A DNA stretch of 64,000 bases from UBA4636 sp045534575 (lineage in GTDB: Bacteria > Bacillota > Clostridia > Christensenellales > Borkfalkiaceae). Shown here piece by piece: positions 15,426-25,166 of this stretch. Position 1 is the stretch's first letter. The number at the start of each line of letters is the position of its first letter. A program made the translations under genes and the position numbers. Below the pieces are notes generated by a model, which was not told the origin of the DNA, ran no database searches, and saw only the letters and a list, made by a program, of their open reading frames with translations. The stretch is taken from NCBI GenBank assembly GCA_045534575.1, contig JAZSJZ010000008.1:26833-90832 (forward strand). Reading direction: 5' to 3'.

Positions 15426-17237
15426 ATGGCAAAGGTCAAGAAAGAGAACATAAGAAATTTTTGCATAATTGCGCATATTGACCACGGAAAATCTACTCTA
15501 GCCGATAGGCTTATCGAAATGACGGGGCAAGTATCTTCTCGTGATATGGAAAGCCAACTTCTAGATAGTATGGACTTAGAAAAGGAAAGAGGAATTACTA
15601 TCAAACTTGCGCCCGTTAGAATGTTTTATAAAGCAAAAAACGGCGAGGAATATACTTTTAACTTGATTGATACGCCCGGCCACGTTGACTTTTCTTACGA
15701 AGTTTCACGCTCGCTCGCGGCGTGCGAAGGCGCGATTTTAGTCGTTGATAGCACTCAAGGCGTTCAAGCCCAAACGCTTGCAAACGTTTATTTGGCGCTT
15801 GAAAACGACCTTGAAATTATGCCCGTTATCAACAAAATTGACCTAGCGTCTAGCGATGTTGACGGCACTTGCGCCGAGATTGAGGACGTTATTGGCATTG
15901 ATTGTTCAAAAGCGCCTAAAATTTCTGCAAAATCGGGGCTTAACGTTGAGGACGTTTTAGAAGCAATCGTTGAGCAACTTCCTTGCCCTGAGTGCGATGA
16001 CGAAGCGCCTTTAAAGGCTTTGATTTTCGATTCTTATTACGACAATTTTAAGGGCGTTATCTGCCTTGTTAGAATTAAAGAAGGCACGGTTACCGTTGGC
16101 ACGAAGATTAAAACGTTTATGTCGCCAAAGCAGTTCGAAGTAACCGAAGTTGGAACTTTTAGCCCTAATCTTACGCCTAAAGCAAAACTCGTTGCGGGCG
16201 AGGTTGGCTATATTGCCGCAAGCATTAAAAGCGTGCAAGATACCGCTGTTGGCGATACCATAACAGATGTAAACAATCCAGCAAGCGAGCCGTTGCCTGG
16301 CTATAAAGAAGCCCTTCCCGTTGTGTTCTCGGGCGTTTACCCGTTAGACGGTTCTAAGTTTAACGACTTAAAAGAAGCTATTTTGAAGTTAAAACTAAAC
16401 GACGCTTCCTTGACTTACGAAGCCGAAAGTTCAATGGCGCTTGGGTTTGGGTTTAGATGCGGTTTTCTAGGGCTTTTACACATGGAAATTATTCAGCAAA
16501 GAATAGAGCGTGAGTTCGACCTTGAAATTATAACCACCGCACCTAGCGTTTCGTATAAAGTTCATATGACTAACGGCGACGTTTTAGATGTTGAAAACCC
16601 TTCAAAACTTCCTGACGTTTCCGAAATTGACTATATGGAAGAGCCAATGATTATGGCTAGCATTTACTCTCCGCCTGAATACGTTGGTGCGATTATGGAA
16701 CTTTCGCAAGATAAGCGTGGCGTATTTATTGATATGAGTTATATTGACGCAAAGAGGGTATGCTTAAAATATAAACTTCCGCTAAACGAAGTTGTGTTCG
16801 ACTTTTTCGACGGGTTAAAATCAAGAACCCGTGGTTACGCTTCTTTCGATTATGAACTTATAGGCTATGAGAGAAGTGAACTTGTTAAACTCGATATGTA
16901 TCTTAACGGCGATATTTGCGATGCGCTTGCATTAATCGTTCACAAAGAAAAGGCATATGCTCGCGGTAGGGCTATTGCTGAAAAACTAAAAGAAGTTATT
17001 CCAAGACAAATGTTTGAAATTCCTATTCAAGCGGCTATCGGCGGAAAGATTATCGCTCGTGAAACTGTTAAAGCGCTTAGGAAAGACGTTCTTGCTAAGT
17101 GCTACGGCGGTGATATAACGAGAAAGAAAAAACTTCTAGAAAAGCAAAAAGAAGGAAAGAAGAAAATGCGTCAACTTGGAACTGTTGAAATTCCAAGCGA
17201 AGCGTTTATGTCTATTTTAAAGATTGATAGCGACTAA
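15426..17237 (+). CDS. lepA: elongation factor 4 (back-translocating GTPase LepA)
   Basis: 603 residues, standard length. G motifs: AHIDHGKST (G1), RGIT (G2), DTPGHVD (G3), NKID (G4) and SAKSG (G5). The LepA-specific C terminus is present (GGDITRKKKLLEKQKEGKKKM). It binds ribosomes and acts on stalled or mistranslocated complexes. ATG 15426 with AAAAGGAA was chosen over an upstream in-frame ATG at 15357 that overlaps the promoter. lepA followed by hemW is a conserved Firmicutes order. Confidence 0.96.
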   Translation: MAKVKKENIRNFCIIAHIDHGKSTLADRLIEMTGQVSSRDMESQLLDSMDLEKERGITIKLAPVRMFYKAKNGEEYTFNLIDTPGHVDFSYEVSRSLAACEGAILVVDSTQGVQAQTLANVYLALENDLEIMPVINKIDLASSDVDGTCAEIEDVIGIDCSKAPKISAKSGLNVEDVLEAIVEQLPCPECDDEAPLKALIFDSYYDNFKGVICLVRIKEGTVTVGTKIKTFMSPKQFEVTEVGTFSPNLTPKAKLVAGEVGYIAASIKSVQDTAVGDTITDVNNPASEPLPGYKEALPVVFSGVYPLDGSKFNDLKEAILKLKLNDASLTYEAESSMALGFGFRCGFLGLLHMEIIQQRIEREFDLEIITTAPSVSYKVHMTNGDVLDVENPSKLPDVSEIDYMEEPMIMASIYSPPEYVGAIMELSQDKRGVFIDMSYIDAKRVCLKYKLPLNEVVFDFFDGLKSRTRGYASFDYELIGYERSELVKLDMYLNGDICDALALIVHKEKAYARGRAIAEKLKEVIPRQMFEIPIQAAIGGKIIARETVKALRKDVLAKCYGGDITRKKKLLEKQKEGKKKMRQLGTVEIPSEAFMSILKIDSD

Positions 17238-17240
17238 CAT

Positions 17241-17278
17241 AAAAGTTAGGCTATAAGTCGATTAATTAAGTATTTTTA
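17241..17278 (+). repeat. dispersed hairpin element between lepA and hemW
   Basis: AAAAGTTAGGC, core TATAAGTCGATTA, ATTAAG, TATTTTT. Weak outer stem, so readthrough into hemW is likely. 24 consecutive bases are identical to the copy inside mfd at 56762. Confidence 0.7.
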
Positions 17279-17308
17279 AAATAAATTAAGGGTAAATTAA
17301 GTTTAAGT

Positions 17309-18418
17309 ATGGCTGGGATTTATATTCACGTTCCGTTTTGCAAACAAAAATGCGCTTACTGCGATTTTGCTTCCTTTCCAAACGAGGTTGGAAAATGCGA
17401 GGCTTATTTTGCTTGCCTTTATAAAGAAATGAAATCGAGAAGCCAAGCGCTAAAGGGCAAAACGTTTAAAAGCGTTTATTTTGGTGGCGGAACACCGTCT
17501 TTTATAGACGCGAAGTTTATTCTTGGCTGTATGAGGCTAGTAAGAGCGCATTTTAATCTTACGGATGATGCCGAAATCACCTTAGAGGTAAACCCCGGCA
17601 CTATCGATAGGCAAAAACTTAGAATTTATAAAATGGCGGGAATTAACCGCTATAGCATTGGGCTTCAAACGGCTGACGATTTGGCGCTTGAAAAGTTAAA
17701 CCGTATTCACACGCTTGATGATTTTTTAAAGGCTACCGATATTTTAAAGGAATATAATTTCTCGGTTGACGTTATGATTGGGCTTCCCGACCAAACCGAA
17801 GAAGATATTAAAAAGACGCTAGACGTTGCCATTAACTCTAAAGCAAATCATATTTCAGTTTATGCGCTAACGCCGGAAGACGGAACGCCGATGTATTCAA
17901 GATATTTAAACGGCGACCTGCCCGACGGCGACACGGTTGCCGAGTTTTACGAGTTTGCCGTAAGTTATTTAAAGAAAAACGGCTTTTCACGCTACGAAGT
18001 TTCCAATTTTTGCAAAGACGGCTTTTATTCACGCCACAACCTAAACTATTGGAAGCGCGGGGAATACATAGGCTTCGGCGTTTCAGCCTCGTCTTTTATT
18101 GACGGCAGAAGATTTACTAACACTTCTAAAATCGATGAATACGTGCATCTTCTTTTGAACGATAAGTTTGCCGAGATTGCAAGCGAAACGGTTGAGGGAA
18201 GGGAAGCAAAATGCGAATACGCAATGTTAAAGTTAAGAACGGCTGAGGGCGTTATTTTTAAGGAATATTCCTCGCTTTTTGGCTCGGATTTTAAAGAAGA
18301 TTTTAAAGATGCTATTTTTTCGCAACGAAAATACCTAGATTTGACAGAGCAGTTCGTTAGAATTAAAGACGAACATTTATACGTTCAAAATTCTATCATC
18401 GTTTATTTTTTGGAATAA
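17309..18418 (+). CDS. hemW: HemW-like radical SAM protein
   Basis: 369 residues. The radical SAM cluster is C11-x3-C15-x2-C18 (PFCKQKCAYCDF), followed by YFGGGTPSF and NPGTIDRQKL, then SIGLQTADD and DVMIGLPDQTEED, all typical of HemW (formerly HemN-like). HemW is a heme chaperone rather than a coproporphyrinogen oxidase; the C-terminal domain fits that class. It follows lepA and overlaps the leader of dnaE closely (15-nt gap), so lepA-hemW-dnaE may form one unit. Confidence 0.9.
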   Translation: MAGIYIHVPFCKQKCAYCDFASFPNEVGKCEAYFACLYKEMKSRSQALKGKTFKSVYFGGGTPSFIDAKFILGCMRLVRAHFNLTDDAEITLEVNPGTIDRQKLRIYKMAGINRYSIGLQTADDLALEKLNRIHTLDDFLKATDILKEYNFSVDVMIGLPDQTEEDIKKTLDVAINSKANHISVYALTPEDGTPMYSRYLNGDLPDGDTVAEFYEFAVSYLKKNGFSRYEVSNFCKDGFYSRHNLNYWKRGEYIGFGVSASSFIDGRRFTNTSKIDEYVHLLLNDKFAEIASETVEGREAKCEYAMLKLRTAEGVIFKEYSSLFGSDFKEDFKDAIFSQRKYLDLTEQFVRIKDEHLYVQNSIIVYFLE

Positions 18419-18433
18419 AATTTGGAGAGAAAA

Positions 18434-21400
18434 ATGAGAGATTTCGCGCATTTGCACCTTCACACTGAATATAGCATACTAGACGGAGCAACCAAGGTTG
18501 ATAAACTTTTTAAAAAGGCAAAGGAACTTGGTCAAACTGCGGTGGCGATTACCGACCACGGCAATATGTTTGCTACGCTATATTTTGCTGAAGAGGCAAA
18601 AAAAGCCGGTATTCAAGCCATTATCGGTTGCGAATTCTATATGACGGATGATTTGCACGAGAAAAACCCTCGCACTAAAACCGAGCACCTCGTGCTTATT
18701 GCTAAAAACAAAATTGGCTATAAAAACATTGTTTTATTAGACTCCATTGCATACGTTGACGGGTTTTACTCAAAACCACGCGCCGATTATAAAACGTTGC
18801 TTGAGCATACCGAAGGCGTAATTTGCTTATCGGGCTGTTTGGCTGGGCGTATTCCAAGGCTACTACTTGAAGGCAATTATGAAGGTGCGAAAAAGCACGC
18901 TTTAATGATGAAAGAAGCCTTTGGCGACGATTATTATATCGAACTTCAAGACCACGGCATGGCTGAACAAAAGAAGGTTATGCCACTTCTTATTAAGCTT
19001 GCTAGAGAACTTGATATTAAACTTGTTGCCACTAACGACGTGCATTATCTTTCTAAAGACGATGCGCTCATCCAAGAGGTTATGCTTTGCATAAACACTA
19101 AGCGCACTATGGACGATCCTACCCGTATGCGCTTTGAAACCGAAGAGTTTTACTTAAAGAGTGGCGACGAGATGTTCGAACTTTTCAAAGACGTTCCCGA
19201 CGCTATCGATAACACTTTAGAGATTGTTGCAAAGTGCAACGAGCCGATTTTCAACCTTAACGCTAAGTGCGAGCCTATAAGAGATAGTTCTTTAACCCCG
19301 GGCTATACCGCGCCCGACGGCAAGACTAATTACGACTATTTAAGAGAAATTGCCGAAAGTGGTTTAAGAAAAAAATACGCTGATATAACTCCAACCATTA
19401 GAGAGCGTTTTGAATATGAGTTAGATACCATTGCTTCAATGGGCTTTTTGGAATATTATCTCATCGTTTGGGATTATATTAACTACGCAAAATCTAAAGG
19501 TATTCCCGTTGGTGCGGGGCGTGGTAGCGGTGTTGGTAGCATAATTGCATACTGCATGGGCATAACTGACGTTGAACCGCTTCAATACGACCTTCTTTTT
19601 GAAAGATTTCTTAATCGTGAAAGGGTATCTATGCCCGATTTCGACGTTGACTTTTGCACTGATAGACGGCAAGAAGTTATTGAATATGTTCGCGAAAAGT
19701 ATGGTCACGATAATGTTGCGCAAATCGTAACGTTTGGAACTATGGCGTCTAAGGCGGCGATAAAGGACGTTGCAAGAGTTTATAAAGTGCCGTTCAATGA
19801 CGTAAACAGAGTTACCAAACTTATTTCGTTTGGCACGACCATTGCTCAAAGTTTGGGGCTTGAAAACAATAAAGACGGCGTTAACGTAGGCGTTAGAGAA
19901 CTTAAAGAAATTTACGATACTGACGATACGCTAAGGCATATTATAGATATCGCAATGAAACTTGAAGGCATGCCACGAAACATTTCTATGCACGCGGCGG
20001 GCGTTGTTATTTGCGGTAAGGTTATCAAGGAAAACGTTCCGCTCGCTAGAAGCGGTGAAGATATTGTTACCCAGTTCGATATGAAAGAAATCGAACAACT
20101 CGGCATGCTCAAAATGGACTTTTTAGCGCTCAAAACCCTAACCGACGTTAAAAAGGCGTGCGACTATATTTACGAACAACACGGCGTTAAGATTGACTTC
20201 GATAAAATAGGCTACGGCGAAAAGGTAGCGTTTGACCTTATCGGCAGTGGCGATACCGACGCGGTGTTCCAACTAGAATCGGGCGGTATGAAAAAGTTTA
20301 TGCGTGATTTAAAGCCGTCTAACCTAGAAGATATTATAGCGGGAATTTCTCTTTATCGACCAGGGCCTATGGATTCTATTCCAAGTTATCTAAAGAACAA
20401 AAGAGACCCTAAAAACATTACCTATAAGCACGAAATGCTTGAATCTATTTTAAAGGTAACCTACGGCACGATAATTTACCAAGAGCAAGTTATGGCAATC
20501 GTGCAAAAACTTGCTGGCTATTCGCTCGGTCAAGCAGATATTATCCGCCGTGCAATGGGAAAAAAGAACGTTGACGAAATGAACCGCCAAAGAAAGCTAT
20601 TCATTTTTGGCGAAAAGGACGATGACGGAAAAGTTGTTATCGAAGGCGCGCTATCTCGTGGCGTTCCAGAAGAGGTTGCCGCTGATATTTTCGACGAAAT
20701 GGCGGGCTTTGCAAAATACGCGTTCAACAAATCGCACGCGGCGGCTTATGCTGTTTTGGCGTATCAAACGGCGTATCTTAAAGCGCTTTATCCGCAAGAA
20801 TTTTTGGCGGCGGTTTTAAATAATAGAATTGATAATATTGAAGAAATTACTAAATACGTTGTTTATCTAAAAGAGCGTGGCATTGCCGTTTTACCGCCAG
20901 ATATTAACAAAAGTAAGCAATTTTTCTCGGTTGAAAACGGCTCGGTGAGAATAGGTTTAGTTGCAGTTAAAGGCGTTGGGCACGCTGCAATTCAATCAAT
21001 AATTTTAGAGCGTGAACAAAACGGCGAATTTACTTCGTTTGAAGATTTTATTTCTCGAGTTGACGCAAAAATGCTCAACAGGCGCCTTGTTGAAAATTTG
21101 ATTTTAGCAGGCGCGTTCGATTGCTTTAATATTTATCGTTCAAAACTTATGTGCGTGTGCGGTGAACTTATCGATATGGCTTCGCAAATTGCTAAACAAA
21201 AAGAGAGTTCGCAGATAAGTTTATTCGGCACGGTTTTAGAAGAAACCCCTCTATATGTCGATTATCCTAACGTAAACGAGTATGAAAACAAGGTAAAACT
21301 TGCAAACGAAAAACAAGTTTTGGGTGTTTATATTTCTGGGCATCCGCTAGAAGGCTACGTTTCATCCTTTAAAAAATATGGGTTCAACCTATCGGCGCTT

Positions 21401-21979
21401 GAAGATTTTGTTGAAGATGAAAGCGGCAATAAAACTTACGAATATATAACTGACGGGCAAGCCGTTAAAATGGGCGGTATGATTTCGCTTATCACGAAAA
21501 AGGTCACAAAGTCTGGTCAAAGCATGGCGATTATCACCGTTGAGGATGTTTATAGTTCTATCGAGTGCGTGCTATTCCCTAAGGTTTACGAACGATTTAA
21601 AGATAAGATTGAAGACGATGCTATAATCGTCGTTTCGGGAAGGCTTCAACTTCGCGACGATGAAAAGCCGACTATCGTTGTTGATAAACTTGAAGTTTTC
21701 GACGAAAATGCTGATAGCGACTATGAAGAAGGCGCAAACGAGGTTGAAACTTTCAAAAAGGAAAAAGAAACGCTTTACGTTAAGATTGATAACGAAAACG
21801 AAGATTTGCAAGATGAGGTTATGGAAATTATCGTAAGCTATCCGGGTGATATCGAAGTTATTCTCGTTATCAATAACAAAAAATATCGTTTAACTGAAAA
21901 ATGTAGAAATTGCAAAGCACTTTTGTATGAACTTTACGACGTGCTTGGCGAAAAAAACGTAAAAATAGTTAAAAAATAG
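18434..21979 (+). CDS. dnaE: DNA polymerase III alpha subunit (DnaE type)
   Basis: 1181 residues. N-terminal PHP domain (FAHLHLHTEYSILDG, ITDHGNM), palm with GAGRGSGVGS and the catalytic P-D-F-D-V-D-F, fingers (YRPGPMDSIP, QEQVM, RRAMGKKN, FNKSHAAAYA), tandem helix-hairpin-helix and a C-terminal OB fold. It is the DnaE class, not PolC. The ATG at 18434 follows TTGGAGAG; a TTG at 18422 overlaps this ribosome site. dnaE followed by pfkA is a conserved Firmicutes pairing. Confidence 0.96.
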   Translation: MRDFAHLHLHTEYSILDGATKVDKLFKKAKELGQTAVAITDHGNMFATLYFAEEAKKAGIQAIIGCEFYMTDDLHEKNPRTKTEHLVLIAKNKIGYKNIVLLDSIAYVDGFYSKPRADYKTLLEHTEGVICLSGCLAGRIPRLLLEGNYEGAKKHALMMKEAFGDDYYIELQDHGMAEQKKVMPLLIKLARELDIKLVATNDVHYLSKDDALIQEVMLCINTKRTMDDPTRMRFETEEFYLKSGDEMFELFKDVPDAIDNTLEIVAKCNEPIFNLNAKCEPIRDSSLTPGYTAPDGKTNYDYLREIAESGLRKKYADITPTIRERFEYELDTIASMGFLEYYLIVWDYINYAKSKGIPVGAGRGSGVGSIIAYCMGITDVEPLQYDLLFERFLNRERVSMPDFDVDFCTDRRQEVIEYVREKYGHDNVAQIVTFGTMASKAAIKDVARVYKVPFNDVNRVTKLISFGTTIAQSLGLENNKDGVNVGVRELKEIYDTDDTLRHIIDIAMKLEGMPRNISMHAAGVVICGKVIKENVPLARSGEDIVTQFDMKEIEQLGMLKMDFLALKTLTDVKKACDYIYEQHGVKIDFDKIGYGEKVAFDLIGSGDTDAVFQLESGGMKKFMRDLKPSNLEDIIAGISLYRPGPMDSIPSYLKNKRDPKNITYKHEMLESILKVTYGTIIYQEQVMAIVQKLAGYSLGQADIIRRAMGKKNVDEMNRQRKLFIFGEKDDDGKVVIEGALSRGVPEEVAADIFDEMAGFAKYAFNKSHAAAYAVLAYQTAYLKALYPQEFLAAVLNNRIDNIEEITKYVVYLKERGIAVLPPDINKSKQFFSVENGSVRIGLVAVKGVGHAAIQSIILEREQNGEFTSFEDFISRVDAKMLNRRLVENLILAGAFDCFNIYRSKLMCVCGELIDMASQIAKQKESSQISLFGTVLEETPLYVDYPNVNEYENKVKLANEKQVLGVYISGHPLEGYVSSFKKYGFNLSALEDFVEDESGNKTYEYITDGQAVKMGGMISLITKKVTKSGQSMAIITVEDVYSSIECVLFPKVYERFKDKIEDDAIIVVSGRLQLRDDEKPTIVVDKLEVFDENADSDYEEGANEVETFKKEKETLYVKIDNENEDLQDEVMEIIVSYPGDIEVILVINNKKYRLTEKCRNCKALLYELYDVLGEKNVKIVKK

Positions 21980-21995
21980 TAGCAAAAAGCAAGGT

Positions 21996-22014
21996 TATTT
22001 GATATAATCAAATA
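21996..22014 (+). promoter_or_regulatory. pfkA extended -10 within an inverted repeat
   Basis: TATTTGAT-ATA-ATCAAATA, perfect 8-bp arms, containing the extended -10 TGATATAAT; no clear -35. Overlap of the arms and the -10 suggests an operator. Confidence 0.45.
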
Positions 22015-22052
22015 GTTGATGCTCGAATTTTAGAGCGTTTAAGGAGAAATTT

Positions 22053-23015
22053 ATGAAAAAAGTTGCCATTTTAACAAGCGGTGGAGATGCTCCTGGTATG
22101 AACCCATGCCTTCGTGCGTGTGTTCGTTATGCAATCTACTCTGGCTTTGAAGTTTACGGCGTTCATAGGGGCTATCAAGGGCTTCTTGACGATAACATTG
22201 AACTTTTAAATTCTCGTTCCGTTTCCGATATTATTCAACGCGGTGGAACGTTTTTAAAGAGCGCAAGATGTCCTGAATTTAAGGAACTTGACGTTATTAA
22301 AGTTGCCGCAGATAATCTTAAAAAGCACGATATAACCGACCTTATCGTTATCGGTGGGGACGGAACTTTCCGTGGTGCAAAAGATTTATGCGATAATTTC
22401 GGTATTAACGTTATAGGTATTCCTGGCACTATCGATAACGACCTTGCTTACACTGATTACACTTTGGGCTTTGCTACCGCAGTTAACACCGTTTTGTGGG
22501 CGATTAACAGCCTAAGAGATACTATCGGCTCGCACGATAGATGTTCTATCTTAGAGGTTATGGGTAGGCGTTGTGGCGATATTGCACTCTACGCTGGGCT
22601 TTGCGGTGGTGCTGAGCATATTCTCGTTCCCGAAGTTCCTTACGATATTGAAAAAATCGCTCTTGAGTTAAAGCAAAGCGCAAGTAAGGGCAAAAAATCA
22701 AACCTTATCGTGTTTGCGGAAGGCGCTGGCGATAGGGAACAAATAAAGAAGGTTTTAGAAGAAAAGGGTGGGCTTAAAGTTACCGTTACAACTTTAGGGC
22801 ATATTCAACGCGGTGGTTCGCCAACTATGTTTGACCGTGTGCTTGCTTCTAAAATGGCTGAAAAGGCGGTTGACTTATTGATAAGTGGCGCAACTAACAG
22901 AGTTGTTGGCTCGGTTGATAATAAAATTATCGATATGGATATTTCAAAGGCGCTTGCTATGCCAAGAGTATTCGACGAAAAACTCTATAGGCTAGCAAAT
23001 ATTTTAGGCTTATAA
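22053..23015 (+). CDS. pfkA: ATP-dependent 6-phosphofructokinase
   Basis: 320 residues, normal PfkA length. SGGDAPGMN begins the fold; GGDG at 101-104 places glycine at the position that selects ATP over PPi, and the next motif reads PGTIDND (G125, not lysine), both diagnostic of the ATP class. GHIQRGGSPT near the C terminus binds fructose 6-phosphate. It converts fructose 6-phosphate to fructose 1,6-bisphosphate. Ribosome site AAGGAG. A second, PPi-type enzyme follows. Confidence 0.95.
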   Translation: MKKVAILTSGGDAPGMNPCLRACVRYAIYSGFEVYGVHRGYQGLLDDNIELLNSRSVSDIIQRGGTFLKSARCPEFKELDVIKVAADNLKKHDITDLIVIGGDGTFRGAKDLCDNFGINVIGIPGTIDNDLAYTDYTLGFATAVNTVLWAINSLRDTIGSHDRCSILEVMGRRCGDIALYAGLCGGAEHILVPEVPYDIEKIALELKQSASKGKKSNLIVFAEGAGDREQIKKVLEEKGGLKVTVTTLGHIQRGGSPTMFDRVLASKMAEKAVDLLISGATNRVVGSVDNKIIDMDISKALAMPRVFDEKLYRLANILGL

Positions 23016-23122
23016 TTTCTAAAAATAGCCTTTAAAAGATTAAAAAAAATTTAACTAAAATTAGTTAAAAAAGACTAAAAACAAGAAAAAACATAGCAAA
23101 TTATTGCGAAAGGAGATAAACA

Positions 23123-24361
23123 ATGAAAAATTTAGTAGGCGCATGTATGTTTGCGCAATCGGGCGGTCCAACCTCAGTTATTAACTCTAGTGCTGCTGGT
23201 GTTTTCACCGAGGCTCTCGCTCAAAAGAACATCACTGCCGTTTACGGCGCACAACACGGTATCAAAGGTATTTTAACCGAACAATTCTACGATATTTCTA
23301 AGGAAGACCCTAAGGAAATCGAAATGTTAAAATACACCCCAAGTTCTGCTCTTGGTTCTGTTAGATACAAATTGAAAGACTACGCCGTTGACCCTACTGA
23401 TTACAATAGAATTTTAGAAGTATTCAAAAAATATAACGTTCGTTACTTCTTCTATAACGGCGGTAACGACAGTATGGATACTTGCAACAAAATTTCAAAG
23501 TTTATGGCAAACTCTGGTTGGGATTGCAACGTAATCGGCGTTCCAAAGACTATCGATAACGACCTTTTCGGCACCGACCACTGCCCAGGCTTTGCTTCTG
23601 CCGCTAAATATATTGCAACCACCGCTATGGAAGTTGCGCTTGACGCTCGTGTTTACGATACCGGTCTTGTTTGCGTTATGGAAGTTATGGGAAGAAACGC
23701 TGGCTGGCTCACCGCTGCTGCAGCGCTTTCAAACATTAAAGGTCAAGGCGTTGACTTAATTTACCTTCCAGAAGTTGCTTTCGATATTGACAAATTCGTT
23801 GAAGACGTTAAGGCTGTTTGCGCTAAGAACAACAACAAGTGCGTTGTTGCCGTATCTGAAGGTATTAAGTTTGCTAACGGCGGTTACGTTGGCGAATTTA
23901 AAGCATCTTCTACCGACCTTTTCGGTCACGCTCAACTCGGTGGCGTTTGCGATATGCTCGCTTCAATCATCAAAGAAAAACTCGGCGTTAAGACTCGTGC
24001 AATCGAGCTTAACTTAATGCAAAGATGCGCTTCACACCTTGCTTCTAAGGTTGACGTTGAAGAAGCGTTCGAAGCAGGTCGTAGAGCCGTTAGAGCGGCT
24101 TGCGAAGGCACTACCGACTATATGGTTGCTTACGAAAGAAAGGCTGGCGATAAATACGAAATCGACTATAAACTCGTTCCATTGTCTTCCTGCGCTAACA
24201 CTGAAAAAACAGTTCCGCTTGAATGGATAACAGATAACGGCACAAACGTATCTAAAGAGTTTATCGACTATGCTCTTCCACTTATCCAAGGCGATTTAAA
24301 CAATCCTAAGGAAGACGGCTTGCCAAGATTTGCAAAACTTAAAAAAGTTTTAGTTAAATAA
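23123..24361 (+). CDS. pfp: PPi-dependent 6-phosphofructokinase
   Basis: 412 residues. It has GGND at 113-116 (aspartate where ATP enzymes have glycine) and PKTIDND with K142, the residue pair that marks pyrophosphate-dependent PFKs. MGRNAGW and MQRCASHLAS are also typical. The reaction is reversible, using PPi as phosphoryl donor. Codon choice is strongly biased (many AAC, TTC, GTT, ACC), suggesting high expression. It has its own AAAGGAG site and is followed by a terminator. Confidence 0.93.
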   Translation: MKNLVGACMFAQSGGPTSVINSSAAGVFTEALAQKNITAVYGAQHGIKGILTEQFYDISKEDPKEIEMLKYTPSSALGSVRYKLKDYAVDPTDYNRILEVFKKYNVRYFFYNGGNDSMDTCNKISKFMANSGWDCNVIGVPKTIDNDLFGTDHCPGFASAAKYIATTAMEVALDARVYDTGLVCVMEVMGRNAGWLTAAAALSNIKGQGVDLIYLPEVAFDIDKFVEDVKAVCAKNNNKCVVAVSEGIKFANGGYVGEFKASSTDLFGHAQLGGVCDMLASIIKEKLGVKTRAIELNLMQRCASHLASKVDVEEAFEAGRRAVRAACEGTTDYMVAYERKAGDKYEIDYKLVPLSSCANTEKTVPLEWITDNGTNVSKEFIDYALPLIQGDLNNPKEDGLPRFAKLKKVLVK

Positions 24362-24372
24362 TTTAATAGTTA

Positions 24373-24402
24373 AAAACCGTTGCTTTTTTGCAACGGTTTT
24401 TT
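24373..24402 (+). terminator. rho-independent terminator of pfp
   Basis: AAACCGTTGC / GCAACGGTTT perfect 10-bp stem around a T6 loop, then a T-run. Confidence 0.9.
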
Positions 24403-24414
24403 TAAAATAAGAGT

Positions 24415-25086
24415 ATGCAAAACCAAATAATCGTCAATGGAATAAAAGTTAGCGTTCAAAGAAAAAACGTTAAAAGAGTAACCCTTAAAGTTAGTAAAGA
24501 CCAAGGGGCGGTTGTCGTTTGCCCAATTAATTTTAAGTTTGACGAATTAGTTGAGTTTGTTTATCAAAAAGAAGGCTGGCTAAGAAAACAATTAAGCGCA
24601 ACAAGGGTTGAAAAAGATTTAAAATTTGTATCGGGCGAAACGCACTATCTATGGGGAAAGCCTTATCAAATAAAAGTGTGCTTAGCAAATAAAGATATTG
24701 CTTTTTTCGACGGCGAAACAATAGTTCTTGCAATGAAAAAGCCTTACGAAACAGAAAAACGCTCAAAGATTATGAACGAGTTTTATAAAAAACAAGTTCT
24801 TCTAAAGGCAACGCCTCGTTTTGAGTTTTGGATGCAAAAAACGGGGCTTAGGGGGCAATTCGTTGGCGTTAAAAATACAAAGAGGCAACTTGGTTGTTGC
24901 AACCCAAAAACAAAAGAAATTTCTTTAAGTTTAGAACTTGCAAAACGAAATTCGCTCTGTTTAGATTACGTTATTTGCCACGAGCTTTGCCACACGAAAA
25001 TTCCAAACCACTCAAAAGAATTTCACGATTTAGAGCGAAAAATTTTTCCTTTCGTTCAAGAGGCGAAACTTCTTTTAAAGAAATAA
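24415..25086 (+). CDS. YgjP-type zinc metallopeptidase domain protein (DUF45)
   Basis: 223 residues. The C-terminal half holds VICHELCHTKIPNHSKEFH, a HE-L-x-H zinc motif with a downstream H-x-x-x-F-H ligand, as in the YgjP/WLM (SprT-like) family. The N-terminal half is the usual beta-rich segment (NVKRVTLKVSKDQGAVVVCP). Probably a cytosolic metallopeptidase of unknown substrate. The start lies 12 nt past the pfp terminator with no evident ribosome site. Confidence 0.85.
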   Translation: MQNQIIVNGIKVSVQRKNVKRVTLKVSKDQGAVVVCPINFKFDELVEFVYQKEGWLRKQLSATRVEKDLKFVSGETHYLWGKPYQIKVCLANKDIAFFDGETIVLAMKKPYETEKRSKIMNEFYKKQVLLKATPRFEFWMQKTGLRGQFVGVKNTKRQLGCCNPKTKEISLSLELAKRNSLCLDYVICHELCHTKIPNHSKEFHDLERKIFPFVQEAKLLLKK

Positions 25087-25135
25087 GTGGTGCTATATGC
25101 TCATAAAATACATATTTTTAGTTTTTCATTAAAAA

Positions 25136-25158
25136 AACGGCGGTGTTAAACCGCCGTT
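25136..25158. terminator. two-sided terminator between convergent genes
   Basis: AACGGCGG / CCGCCGTT with 7-nt loop; A-run on the left and T-run on the right. Confidence 0.85.
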
Positions 25159-25166
25159 AATTTTTG

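Noticed and set aside
16850..16875. Possible hairpin-element copy in lepA (GAACTTATAGGC)
   Set aside because: Only about 10 nt match and no arms; explained by conserved residues of LepA.
22235..22429. Minus-strand reading opposite pfkA
   Set aside because: Shadow of a conserved gene, no supporting signals.
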